Below are positions 42,759 through 51,187 of a stretch of 64,000 nucleotides of DNA, in pieces. This stretch comes from Byssovorax sp. (lineage in GTDB: Bacteria; Myxococcota_A; Polyangia; Polyangiales; Polyangiaceae). The stretch's first letter is position 1. Each line of letters starts with the position of its first letter. The stretch covers positions 1 to 64,000 of the forward strand of contig JANYGI010000002.1 in assembly GCA_025362495.1 (NCBI GenBank), in the 5' to 3' direction. The position numbers and the translations under genes were made by a program. A model generated the notes under the pieces. The model was not told the origin of the DNA. It did not search any database and worked only from the letters and a program-made list of their open reading frames with translations.

Positions 42759-44090
42759 CTACCGCGGCTCCTGCGTGAAATCGCTCTCTCCGTAGAAGCT
42801 CATCAGCTCTTTCATCATCGCCGCGCGATCGCCGTCGAAACGGTTCTCGTCGTAGCAGCCGAGCGGGTTCTCCACGACGTTCATCAGGCACTTGTTGCAG
42901 TACGAACAGGGCTTGGGCGCGCGGTCCTCGCCGGCGGCGAAGTACTTCGGTAGATCCGGGTTGGCCATCAGCGTACGGGCCATGCTCACGCCATCGCAGC
43001 TCCCGTCGTTGATCGCCTCGCGGATCACGGAGGCCGTCTGGTAACCCCCGGTGCTGAGGACGGGGATGGCCACGTTCTCCTTGATGGCCCGCGCCTGCGA
43101 GAGCGCCGCGGCCTCGGGCTCGAGATCCTTGACCGTGCGCTGCCAGATCGCCGTCGATAGGCCGGGCAGGTAGCGAAACGCCAGGTAGTTCCGCAGCGTG
43201 TGCGAGCCGCTGGAGATCATCGTATCGTAGCTCCGCGCGATGGTCGCCACGGGGAACTGCCCGAGCGGGTTGCGCGGGTGGGGGAAATAGCTTCCCGTCG
43301 AGATGTGGAGGGCGTCGACGCCGGCCTTCTCCAGCCATTGTGCGACCTGGATCGACTCGTCGATGGTGTTGCCCTCGCCCTGCCAGGGCTCGAGAGCGTC
43401 GTTGTAGTCGATGCCGTTCGTCTTCACCTGGAAGTGAAAATCTGCGCCCACTTCCCTGCGGATCGCGCTGACGACGTCGAGGAGGAGGCGGGCGCGATTC
43501 TCCAGCTCACCGCCGTACTCGTCGCTGCGATCGTTGATGGCCGAGCTCAGGAATTGAGTGAACAGATAGCCATTGCACCCGTGGAGCTCGATACCATCGC
43601 AGCCGGCCTCGCGGGCCCGGCGCGCGCCCGCCGCGAACTGCGCGACCACCTCCTTGATCTCGGCGATCGTCATCGCCTTGGTCGGGAATCCATGGAAGAA
43701 GTCGCGCTGATTCGTGGAGCTGAGCGCGGGGAGCCCGAGGTTCTCCACGCCGCCGACGTCCTGTTGATGGCCCGAGTGCGAGAGCTGGAGAATGAATTTG
43801 CAGTCGGATTGATGGACGCGGTCGACCACCTTCTGCCAGAACGGGATCCGCTCGTCGCGATCGATCGTCGCGTAGTTCGGGAGGATGCGGCCGCGAATGT
43901 GGACAGGCACGTGCGCCGAGATGATCGCGCCGACGCCGCCGCGAGCGAACCGGTCTTCCCAGGCGATGCGAGCGGGCGTGCCGGAGCCGTCGTAGTTGTC
44001 GATCCGGCCCGAGATGCTCGAGCGAAACAGCCGGTTCTTCACCGTGAGGTGACGGAAGGCGAGCGGGCGAAACAGAACATCGTCGACCAT
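42759..44090 (-). CDS. NADH:flavin oxidoreductase (OYE/2,4-dienoyl-CoA reductase-like)
   Basis: A 443-residue TIM-barrel flavin enzyme. The start LFRPLAFRHLTVKNRLFRSS is the family opening; FILQLSHSGHQQD, REAGCDGIELHGCNGYLFTQFLSSAINDRSDEYGG (near 165-200) with the active-site His/Asn region, and PVLSTGGYQTASVIREAI follow. Near the end CSYCNKCLMNVVENPLGCY is a Cys cluster placed as in Fe-S members such as 2,4-dienoyl-CoA reductase, but the NAD(P)H-binding C-terminal half of those enzymes is absent. It reduces an activated double bond using FMN. ATG 44090 has CGAGGG upstream, preferred to ATG 44108. Confidence 0.88.
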   Translation of the reverse strand: MVDDVLFRPLAFRHLTVKNRLFRSSISGRIDNYDGSGTPARIAWEDRFARGGVGAIISAHVPVHIRGRILPNYATIDRDERIPFWQKVVDRVHQSDCKFILQLSHSGHQQDVGGVENLGLPALSSTNQRDFFHGFPTKAMTIAEIKEVVAQFAAGARRAREAGCDGIELHGCNGYLFTQFLSSAINDRSDEYGGELENRARLLLDVVSAIRREVGADFHFQVKTNGIDYNDALEPWQGEGNTIDESIQVAQWLEKAGVDALHISTGSYFPHPRNPLGQFPVATIARSYDTMISSGSHTLRNYLAFRYLPGLSTAIWQRTVKDLEPEAAALSQARAIKENVAIPVLSTGGYQTASVIREAINDGSCDGVSMARTLMANPDLPKYFAAGEDRAPKPCSYCNKCLMNVVENPLGCYDENRFDGDRAAMMKELMSFYGESDFTQEPR

Positions 44091-44170
44091 GGGTAGCCCT
44101 CGGGACATCGGGCCCGAGTTTCACCCGCCCGGCCCCGCGCTCACAATGGCTTTCTCGATCCCGGCGAGCT

Positions 44171-44446
44171 TCAGCGCAGCGCGAAGAGCACCGCGACGAG
44201 GATCGAAGCGTAGGCCGCGGCGATGAACGCGACCACCCAGACGAGCCGGATCCCGCCCCGGCGATCGAGTGGCGGGAGGTCGGGCTCGGCCTCGGGCGCG
44301 GCGAGCGAGCGAACGACCGCGAGCCGCCGCAGCGTGGGGATCTTGCGTGGATCGAGCTTCGGGTGGAGCTGAACGCGCGGCGGCCGCTGGAGGCGCGTCG
44401 GCGCGTCGTCGTCAGGCGAGTCGTCGCGATCGAACAGATCGGCCAC
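44171..44446 (-). CDS. Small protein with one C-terminal membrane helix
   Basis: A 91-residue predicted protein: an acidic, Pro/Arg-rich soluble part (MADLFDRDDSPDDDAPTRL at the start), then one C-terminal transmembrane helix (about 67-90, VWVVAFIAAAYASILVAVLF) ending in Arg. This is a tail-anchored layout. No family is recognised. It lies between the flavin oxidoreductase gene and a cNMP-domain remnant, same strand. Another frame is open across it (43507-44598), which is rich in Arg/Ser and looks like a shadow. Support is position and the clean helix. Confidence 0.5.
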   Translation of the reverse strand: MADLFDRDDSPDDDAPTRLQRPPRVQLHPKLDPRKIPTLRRLAVVRSLAAPEAEPDLPPLDRRGGIRLVWVVAFIAAAYASILVAVLFALR

Positions 44447-44482
44447 CGTGCACCTCGGAGCGAGGGCGGCGGGCCGCGAGCG

Positions 44483-44677
44483 TCACACCAGGATGAAGTC
44501 GTCCGCCGCCGTCGTCTCCTGTGAGATGACGTTCGACGTCTCCTCGTCGCGCGCGGCGGCGAGCAGGTAGAGCTCGGCGAGCATCGCCGGATGATCATGG
44601 ATCAAGCCGAGAAAGCCGCTCGCCGGGAGAAACAGCGTGACCACCGGCTCGGCCGCCACGACGCTCGCGTCGATATA
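44483..44677 (-). pseudogene. Remnant of a cyclic-nucleotide-binding-domain protein (C-terminal end)
   Basis: The minus-strand frame between a TGA (44680-44678) and the stop at 44483-44485 translates to about 64 residues, including ASVVAAEPVVTLFLPASGF and HPAMLAELYLLAAARDEETS then ADDFILV. The first part matches the last strands of a cNMP-binding barrel and the second the helices that follow it in myxobacterial proteins, as I remember them. The upstream three quarters of the domain are missing: the frame is stopped and the DNA runs into the start region of the next divergent gene. A GTG at 44659 could start a 58-residue peptide, but it would lack the binding pocket. Confidence 0.55.
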
Positions 44678-44791
44678 TCATCCTTCGCGCTTCCCTCGCC
44701 TATTTCACCTTCGCTACTCTGCGAGCACGTGGGCCGTGCCCACCTTGCTCGAGCGCGCGATCCGCGCGTCACGGCAGGCGAAGGGATCATC

Positions 44792-45658
44792 ATGGCGGAC
44801 GCTGCTCCCCACGAGAAGACGCGCCGGCCGAGCACCGCGGAGACGGCGCTCGATCGGAGGTTGCTCCGCCCCCTCGGGCGCGTCGTGACCGAGCTCGTGC
44901 TCCCGACGCCGCTAAAGGCGCGCTGGCTGACGGCGCTCGCGGTGTTCATCGGCGTGGCCGGCGCCTCGCTCCTCCGCTTCACCACGCGAGTCAACGTGAT
45001 CGTCGGCGCGGCGCTGCTGCTCCTCTATGCCATCGTCGGCAACGCCTCGGTGCAGCTCGCCCGCGCGCGGGGCACGGCGTCGCGCGTGGACCGCATCCTC
45101 GCGGGGATCGGCGACTACATGGTGGGCCTGGTGACGGCGATCGCCATTGCCGTTCACCTCGGGGCGACGAGCGAAGGCGGGCTCTTGCTCGCGTCCCTCG
45201 GGATGGGGAGCGTCGCGCTGCAGGTCACGCTGTTCGATCATTTCGAGAATCGTTATCTGGCGTGCTCCGGCGCAGAGCCGCCGGAAGAGAGCGATCTGGC
45301 CGAGAGCCGCGCCGCCGTCAAAGGCCTCGTCGACGCGGGCGACTCCGGCGCAGAGCTGCTCCTCCACCGCATCCATGGGGCCTATCTGAGCGTGCAAAGG
45401 CTCCTCGACGGCGCCGCGCGCCCCACCCCGCGCACCGCCGAGCAAGCGCGGAGCTATGCCGAGCGACTGGCCTTGATCGCGCGCGCTTGGGCCTGGCTGG
45501 GCGCGTCCACGCACGTGCTCTTGCTCGCGGTCTTCGCCGGCGCCGGCGGGCTCGGAGCCTACCTGTGGCTGCGCCTCTTCGCCGGCAACGCGCTGATGAT
45601 CGCGCTCTGGGTCGAGCAGCAACGCCGCGAGCGCGAGGTGCTCCCGGCTCGGGCGTAG
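44792..45658 (+). CDS. CDP-alcohol phosphatidyltransferase-like membrane protein with lost catalytic Asp
   Basis: A 288-residue membrane protein with several helices (about 45-62, 67-83, 108-125, 130-145 and two near the C-terminus). The stretch ASVQLARARGTAS (85-97) to GDYMVG (107-112) aligns with the CDP-alcohol phosphatidyltransferase motif DxxDGxxAR...GxxxDxxxD. Here the first two Asp are Gly 83 and Ser 86, the Gly is Val 87, the third Asp is Ala 104, and only the last (Asp 108) remains, while Ala-Arg (90-91) is kept. It therefore probably cannot transfer a phosphatidyl group and may be a binding or regulatory relic. ATG 44792 is chosen; the longer frame from 44591 overlaps the cNMP remnant. 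Confidence 0.65.
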   Translation: MADAAPHEKTRRPSTAETALDRRLLRPLGRVVTELVLPTPLKARWLTALAVFIGVAGASLLRFTTRVNVIVGAALLLLYAIVGNASVQLARARGTASRVDRILAGIGDYMVGLVTAIAIAVHLGATSEGGLLLASLGMGSVALQVTLFDHFENRYLACSGAEPPEESDLAESRAAVKGLVDAGDSGAELLLHRIHGAYLSVQRLLDGAARPTPRTAEQARSYAERLALIARAWAWLGASTHVLLLAVFAGAGGLGAYLWLRLFAGNALMIALWVEQQRREREVLPARA

Positions 45659-45659
45659 G

Positions 45660-46460
45660 TCAGGCGTAGAGCTCGCCCGAGAGCACCGTGATGGCCTGTC
45701 CGCCCAGCAACACGCGATCACCGCGGAGGCCGACGCGCACCACGCCGCCGCGGGCCGAGGCCTGGTAGGCGACGAAATCCGTCTTGCCCAGGCGAGGGGC
45801 CCAGTGCGGCGCGAGGCAGCAGTGGGCCGAGCCCGTCACCGGATCTTCGTCGATGCCCTGGCTCGGGACGAAGAAGCGCGACACCACGTCGTGCTCCGGT
45901 GAATCGGAACTCGCCGTCACGATGATCCCGCGCGCCGCGACGCGGCCGAGCAGGCCGAAATCTGGCTTCATCCCGCGCAGGACGGCCTCCGAGGCCACGT
46001 CGACCACCACGTCTCCGCGGCTCATCGACGTGCCGAGAACGGGGACGCCGAGCGCCGCCGCGAGCCCCTCGGGCGGCGCCGAAGCGACGGATGGGCGCGA
46101 GGGGAAATCGAGCTCGATCCAGGCCCCCTTGCGATCGGCGGTCAGGACTCCGCTCTTCGTGAAGAAGCGCGCCTGAGCGCCCGGGGCGAGCGCGCCCGAT
46201 TCCCACAGGACATGGGCGCTCGCGAGCGTCGCGTGGCCGCAGAGATCGACCTCCACGGTGGGCGTGAACCAGCGGAGATCCCAGCCCTCCTCGGGATCGG
46301 CGCGGCGGACGAGGAAGGCTGTCTCGGAGAGGTTCATCTCCGCGGCGACGCTCGCCATCCACGCTTCGGCGCGCGGCCCGGGCAGGACGCAGACCGCGGC
46401 GGGGTTACCGGCGAAGGGCCGGTCGGTGAAGGCGTCGACCTGAACGATTCGAAGAGCCAT
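45660..46460 (-). CDS. PhzF-family isomerase
   Basis: A 266-residue member of the PhzF/diaminopimelate-epimerase-like fold. The start MALRIVQVDAFTDRPFAGNPAAV, the active-site region MNLSETAFLV with its Glu, FTPTVEVDLCGHATLASAHVL and GIDEDPVTGSAHCCLAPHW are all classical. PhzF proper isomerises dihydro-3-hydroxyanthranilate in phenazine synthesis, but the wide family has many other roles and no phenazine genes lie here. ATG 46460 is preferred over 46472. The gene is convergent with the phosphatidyltransferase-like gene with a single base between their stop codons. Confidence 0.9.
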   Translation of the reverse strand: MALRIVQVDAFTDRPFAGNPAAVCVLPGPRAEAWMASVAAEMNLSETAFLVRRADPEEGWDLRWFTPTVEVDLCGHATLASAHVLWESGALAPGAQARFFTKSGVLTADRKGAWIELDFPSRPSVASAPPEGLAAALGVPVLGTSMSRGDVVVDVASEAVLRGMKPDFGLLGRVAARGIIVTASSDSPEHDVVSRFFVPSQGIDEDPVTGSAHCCLAPHWAPRLGKTDFVAYQASARGGVVRVGLRGDRVLLGGQAITVLSGELYA

Positions 46461-46505
46461 GATGGCGCGCACTTTACATGATCCAGAGGTCGCGTCGAGG
46501 GTCCT

Positions 46506-49500
46506 TCAGAAGCTGGTGGTGATACCGAATCGAAACGAGCGCGGCGGCTGGTAGGCAATCGGCTCGCCGAAGCTGGGGTTCCGGTGCGCCGGATCGAACG
46601 GGGTCCCGTCCGCGGTCTGGAGCTCGGCGAGATCGCCCCGCGTGCCACCGGGGATCGGGCGGACGCTGTCGAGGGTGAAGCGCTGATCCCGGGCCACCGC
46701 CGCCTGGAAATTGAAGACGTTGAAGACGTCGACCGACAGCAGCATCGAGCTCTCGCGGGCGAGCGGGAGGCGCACGCCGAAGCGAAGATCGACCGCGTGG
46801 ACCCACGGCAAACGCTCGCCGCTGCCGCGCGGCAGAATATAGACCTCGCCCGGCCCGTAGATCGGGTGAGAGCCGAGGAACGTCGTCGGCTCGCCGGAGC
46901 GCGATCGCCAGGCGATCCCGAGGTCGAGCGCCGTGCCGTGGCCGAGGTCGAAGTCCTTCGCTGCGTGGAGCTTGAGCTGGTGGGTGTGATCGCCCGGGAG
47001 AGGCCCGCTCCGGTTCGGCAGGAGCGAGACCAGATCGAAGTCGGAGCTCATGTTGGGATCGAGCTGGCCTGTTTCGGCGCGAAAGAGACCGGCCCAGTTG
47101 CCGCGGAGCGAGGAGACCGTGTAGCTCGCCTGGGCGAGGAATCCGCGGCGAAACGCGCGGTCGAGGTAGAGCGTCACCGCGTCGTAGTCGCGCGTCGCCA
47201 CGGGAAAATCGCTGGCCGCGCCGTAGCCGGGGTTGCCCACGAAGAACGTCGCCCCGTCGTCACGGCTCATGTCCTCGATGATCCGGTTCTGCCAGCGCCG
47301 CGTGTACGTCACGCCGAGCCTCGCGGCGGGCGCGATCTCGTACTCTGCGCCCACCACGATCTCGTCCGACGACTCGGCCGCGAGATCGGGATCGATCCCG
47401 GCGTGCCCGCTACCAAACGGCGTCCAGAGCAGGTTGGGCGCCGCGCCCGTGGGCAGCCGGCTGGCGTCGAGCTCGCAGCCTCCTTGATCGGGTGTCTGCT
47501 GGCGAGGATCGCAGAGCTTGGCGTCGTGCGTGGAGCTGATCGTGCGCTCGCCGGCGAACGAGCGATCGATGACATCGAGCGGAACGCCCTCGAAATAGCG
47601 GGCGTAGCTGGCGAAGATCCGGGAGCGGCCCTTGCCCGTGGGGTCGTAAATGACGCCGATCCGAGGGGCAACCTGGGCGGGCAGCGACATCGCCGCGCCG
47701 GGGCGATCGCCATAGAGGAGCTGGGCGTCGTACCGCAGTCCCACGTTGAAGGTGAGGTTGTCTGCAGGAGCATAGCTATCCTGGACGAAGCCCCCGAGCG
47801 AGGTCGATTTCGAGGTGGCCTCGAACGCCGTGAGCGTCACCGCCTTGTCGATCCCGACGAGCGAGCCATAGCGGCGAAAGTCGAGGAACATCGTCCCGTC
47901 CGAGCTCTCGGCGTAGACCGTCCTCCCCGAATACCCGCGCTGGCTCCGGTAACGCAGGAGCTCGGCGTCGGCGCCCACCTTGAGCACATGGCGGCCCGCG
48001 GCCTCGAACAGGAGCGTGAGCACGCTCCGGGCCTCCCAGCGATCGAGGCTGGTCTCGGCGAGGTACCCGGGCCCACCGCTCAGGTAGGTGGGCACGGGGC
48101 AGCGCGTCGAGGCGACCGCCGCGGGCCCGTCGCAGCCGTGCGTCGCGCTCGCGGCCTCGAAATCGTTGATGCTGTGCGGGCCGGGATCGGTCCTTTGCCA
48201 GAACACTTGCGCGACGGTGGCGAGCCCGGCTCCGCTGCCGATCCGCGAGCCGTCGGAGGCGCGTATCGCCTCTTCCTGGTGGTGCCAGCCCACCGTGGTA
48301 TCGACGAGAACGTGCCTGTCCGACGACGCCGTCGCCCACTTGAGCACGGCGTCGATCGGGAGAGAGACGTAGCGATGGGCCAGGGCCGAGAAGCTGCCAT
48401 TGAGGAGCCCGCCGTTGACGGAGTTGTCGATCTCGAGAGCGCCGTCCCGCCCCGTGAAACCAAGGGTCCCCGCGCCGCCGGAGAGCGTCGGTGCGCCGAA
48501 GACCGAGAGCGAGAGCGTGTTGTCCTCGGTCGGTCGCCAGGTGATCTTGCCGATGGCCTGGAAGCTCCGCTGGGTGGCGTAGAAGGTCTGCGCAGCGCCG
48601 GCGAGAGGCGCCATCGTCGGCTGCCCGTCACTGCCCCCGATCGCCGAGATGCCGCGATCGAGGCGATACCGTGCGAACGAGGGCGATACGCCCACGTAGA
48701 ACCAGAGCTTGTCGCGCAGGATCGGCCCGCCCAGGTCGGCGCCGAACTCGCTGGCCGACGAGAGCTGGGTCCGCGTGGTGATGGCGTTTCCCGCCAGGAT
48801 CCCCGGGGTCCGCGTCCCCTCGAGGATACCCGGGCTGTAGCCGGCGAAGATGGAGCCATGAAGCTCGTTCGATCCGCTCTTCGTGACCACGTCAAAATGG
48901 CCGCCGGTGGCGCGCCCGTACTCGGGGAGATAGCCGCCCGTGAGCACGTTGACCTCCTTGATGAAGGTGAGCGAGAGCGGCGTTCCGAGGACGCCAAAGC
49001 CGGGATCGTTCACCGAGAGGCCGTCGATGAGATACTGATTCTCGGGGGACGTGGCGCCGCCGATCGCGGCTCCGTACCGATCCATCCCGCCGCCCGGCGC
49101 GACGTCGGCGAGCGACTCGAACGATCGGGTGATGGCCCCCTTCGAGCCCGGCGCCCCGAGGGGGATCCGGCCCACGAAATCCGCGCCCACGTGCACGCCC
49201 GTGCTGCTCGATCCCACGTCGATGGTGGGCGCCGGGTCCGTCACGACGACGGCGTCGCCCACGAGCGTCTCGGGGAGGAGCTCGCCGTCGTAGCGAATGG
49301 TGGTGTCGATACGCAGGCTCACCTGGGGCCGCGCGAAGGGGTGATACTCGGCCTTGTCGACGCGGATCAGGTACGTTCCCGGCGGCAACCCGGCGAGGCG
49401 ATAATGCCCTGAAGCATCGGTGACGACGGCCTGCTCCCCTTGCAAGCTCGGTGAAGTGACGGTGACGACGGCGCCTGACACCGGCCCTGCCGAGGCGGTG

Positions 49501-49622
49501 TCGCGGATCGTCCCGACGAGGACGGCCGTGCCTTGCGCATGCGCGGCGGACCCGACGAGACCGAGGATCAGCGCCGTCCCGGCCACGCCGGGCGCACGGC
49601 GAAACGTCCGTATCCGGATCAT
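46506..49622 (-). CDS. TonB-dependent receptor with carboxypeptidase-regulatory-like domain
   Basis: A 1038-residue outer-membrane receptor. Signal peptide (about 1-29, ending AHAQ), a CarboxypepD_reg-like domain (about 31-110, with GAVVTVTSPSLQGEQAVVTD), a plug (about 130-265, with SPENQYLIDGLSVNDPGFG and YGRATGGHFDVVTKSGSNELHGS), and a long beta-barrel ending in SFRFGITTSF with a terminal Phe, as required for outer-membrane assembly. This is the Oar type, common in Bacteroidetes and myxobacteria. It imports or exports a large substrate with TonB energy; no ligand or SusD-like partner lies nearby. The start codon has the Arg-rich MIRIRTFRRAPGVAG. Confidence 0.93.
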   Translation of the reverse strand: MIRIRTFRRAPGVAGTALILGLVGSAAHAQGTAVLVGTIRDTASAGPVSGAVVTVTSPSLQGEQAVVTDASGHYRLAGLPPGTYLIRVDKAEYHPFARPQVSLRIDTTIRYDGELLPETLVGDAVVVTDPAPTIDVGSSSTGVHVGADFVGRIPLGAPGSKGAITRSFESLADVAPGGGMDRYGAAIGGATSPENQYLIDGLSVNDPGFGVLGTPLSLTFIKEVNVLTGGYLPEYGRATGGHFDVVTKSGSNELHGSIFAGYSPGILEGTRTPGILAGNAITTRTQLSSASEFGADLGGPILRDKLWFYVGVSPSFARYRLDRGISAIGGSDGQPTMAPLAGAAQTFYATQRSFQAIGKITWRPTEDNTLSLSVFGAPTLSGGAGTLGFTGRDGALEIDNSVNGGLLNGSFSALAHRYVSLPIDAVLKWATASSDRHVLVDTTVGWHHQEEAIRASDGSRIGSGAGLATVAQVFWQRTDPGPHSINDFEAASATHGCDGPAAVASTRCPVPTYLSGGPGYLAETSLDRWEARSVLTLLFEAAGRHVLKVGADAELLRYRSQRGYSGRTVYAESSDGTMFLDFRRYGSLVGIDKAVTLTAFEATSKSTSLGGFVQDSYAPADNLTFNVGLRYDAQLLYGDRPGAAMSLPAQVAPRIGVIYDPTGKGRSRIFASYARYFEGVPLDVIDRSFAGERTISSTHDAKLCDPRQQTPDQGGCELDASRLPTGAAPNLLWTPFGSGHAGIDPDLAAESSDEIVVGAEYEIAPAARLGVTYTRRWQNRIIEDMSRDDGATFFVGNPGYGAASDFPVATRDYDAVTLYLDRAFRRGFLAQASYTVSSLRGNWAGLFRAETGQLDPNMSSDFDLVSLLPNRSGPLPGDHTHQLKLHAAKDFDLGHGTALDLGIAWRSRSGEPTTFLGSHPIYGPGEVYILPRGSGERLPWVHAVDLRFGVRLPLARESSMLLSVDVFNVFNFQAAVARDQRFTLDSVRPIPGGTRGDLAELQTADGTPFDPAHRNPSFGEPIAYQPPRSFRFGITTSF

Positions 49623-49711
49623 GGACCCCTCCAGCCGCGCTCGAATGGCGCAAGAGAGCTATAGCCGCGCCAGCAGAGAAAGCCTGGACAGAGGCCGCGC
49701 CGAGGTGAAAA

Positions 49712-51187
49712 TCAGCGCGTGACGAAGGCCATTTCCAGGACTTTCCCGAAGGGAGGGAGCTTTGCCGGTCTGCCCGGAACGACCCAGAGCACCTCCAGCG
49801 GGTGAGCTTCGGCGGCGGTCGGAAAGCGGCCGTCGAGATCGGTGAGATAGACGACCGTGAAGCGCTCGCCGTCGCGTCGCGACTCGGCGGCGAGGCCGCG
49901 CAAGGCCGGCCCGAAGTCCGTGCCTCCACGACCGACGATGGCGATCTGCTGGAAATACAGCTCGGCCGCGAACAGCGTCTCGTCGCGCGTCACCTCGGCG
50001 TCGGCCTGGAGTAACCGGATCTCGTCGAATCCCTCCGCCGTGGCGACCGACGCGAGCGCGCCGAGGAAGCGCGCGAGCATGCCGGAGTCAATCGAAGCCG
50101 AGGTATCGATGACACTGACCAGCTTGCCCGCAGGCAAGATCCGTCGCCCCGGCATGGACACGATATCGGGCCAGGCGCCGTCCGGGCCGGCGAGGGCGCT
50201 TTGCCGGCGCGAAGGCCGCAGGAACGTGCGGCTCGTGCGGGCGAGCGTGGCGATCGAGCGCTGGAGCATCGCCGACCAGTCGGGGGGAGGCTCGATGGTG
50301 GCGCGCACCATTTCATCGATCCACGCGGGAGTCTCGCCGAAGGTCTTGCCGCCGGAGGCCACCTCTTCTTCGAGCGCGGCGCCGAGGCGCATCTTCCATT
50401 GCAGTTCGAGCGCGCGCGCTTCCAGCGGAGAGGGCTCCTCGTCGTCCCTTCCCCCACTCCCATTCTCGTCGTCTTCTTCCTCGTCGTCGCCGCCGTCATC
50501 CGGTCGGGGAGCGTCTTCGTTCCCGGGCTTGTCATTGTCGGGCCCGCCAGGATCGTCTCCCTCACCGTCGTCCTGACGCGTGAAATTGCCTGCCGGCGGC
50601 GCGTCGGGCGGCGGCGGAGCATCGGTGATGTCGCACCAGAGATCGTCGGGTCGCGTCCCCTCCTCCAGCAGCTCGTAATACTCCTCGGCGCTGGCGCCCG
50701 GGGGCAGCTCGGCCGTGTGGAGCGTGGCGCCGACATTGAATCCCGCGGCGCGGAGGAGCGGATCGACCGCCAGATCGTGGGCGACGTTCCACCGCAAGGG
50801 CTCGCGCGTCCCGCGGCGCACCAGCGCCCCGAGCGCGGCGTGCAAGCACAGGTGAGCCAGCCGCGCGCAGAGCGTGGGAAAGCGCATCTCGAGGACGACC
50901 AAGGCATTGACGAGCAGCCGATCATCGGGCGTCAATCGAAAGGCCGGGACCTTCAAGGTGGCCTCGACCTGGAGCGCGCGGGCGAGCACCCCGAAGAAGG
51001 GCTTCTCTTTCAAGAGCCACACGCGGGCCGCGGCGATCTTGTCGATGGATTGCGCCGCTGCGGCGGCAGGATCGGCGTAGAGCTGCCGAGCGCCGCTCGT
51101 CTTGACGGTCTGCGCCGTCGTCCCACCCTGGATGGGGCCCTGGCCTCGGGGAAACAAATCCGGCCCGCGACGAGGGCGATCCGTCAT
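49712..51187 (-). CDS. DUF2201/VWA protein, MoxR partner, with altered HExxH
   Basis: A 491-residue protein. The N-terminal part (about 85-150) resembles the DUF2201 metallopeptidase-like domain, but where HExxH is expected it reads HLCLH (112-116), so the catalytic Glu is missing; NVAHDLAVDPLL (about 134-145) follows. A highly acidic linker (about 200-255, DDGGDDEEEDDENG) leads to a C-terminal VWA domain with MIDAS DTSAS (361-365), RGGTDFGPAL and LTDLDGRFP. The gene overlaps the MoxR gene by 4 nt, the classical MoxR-VWA pair in which the ATPase remodels a target chosen by the VWA protein. The protease role is probably lost, or the His pair binds metal without cutting. Confidence 0.82.
   Translation of the reverse strand: MTDRPRRGPDLFPRGQGPIQGGTTAQTVKTSGARQLYADPAAAAAQSIDKIAAARVWLLKEKPFFGVLARALQVEATLKVPAFRLTPDDRLLVNALVVLEMRFPTLCARLAHLCLHAALGALVRRGTREPLRWNVAHDLAVDPLLRAAGFNVGATLHTAELPPGASAEEYYELLEEGTRPDDLWCDITDAPPPPDAPPAGNFTRQDDGEGDDPGGPDNDKPGNEDAPRPDDGGDDEEEDDENGSGGRDDEEPSPLEARALELQWKMRLGAALEEEVASGGKTFGETPAWIDEMVRATIEPPPDWSAMLQRSIATLARTSRTFLRPSRRQSALAGPDGAWPDIVSMPGRRILPAGKLVSVIDTSASIDSGMLARFLGALASVATAEGFDEIRLLQADAEVTRDETLFAAELYFQQIAIVGRGGTDFGPALRGLAAESRRDGERFTVVYLTDLDGRFPTAAEAHPLEVLWVVPGRPAKLPPFGKVLEMAFVTR

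Noticed and set aside
45660..46460. Phenazine biosynthesis locus
   Set aside because: Only a PhzF-family isomerase is present; no other phz genes lie nearby and the family is functionally broad.
46584..49412. Plus-strand open frame of 942 codons over the TonB receptor
   Set aside because: Antisense shadow of a receptor with plug, barrel and terminal Phe.
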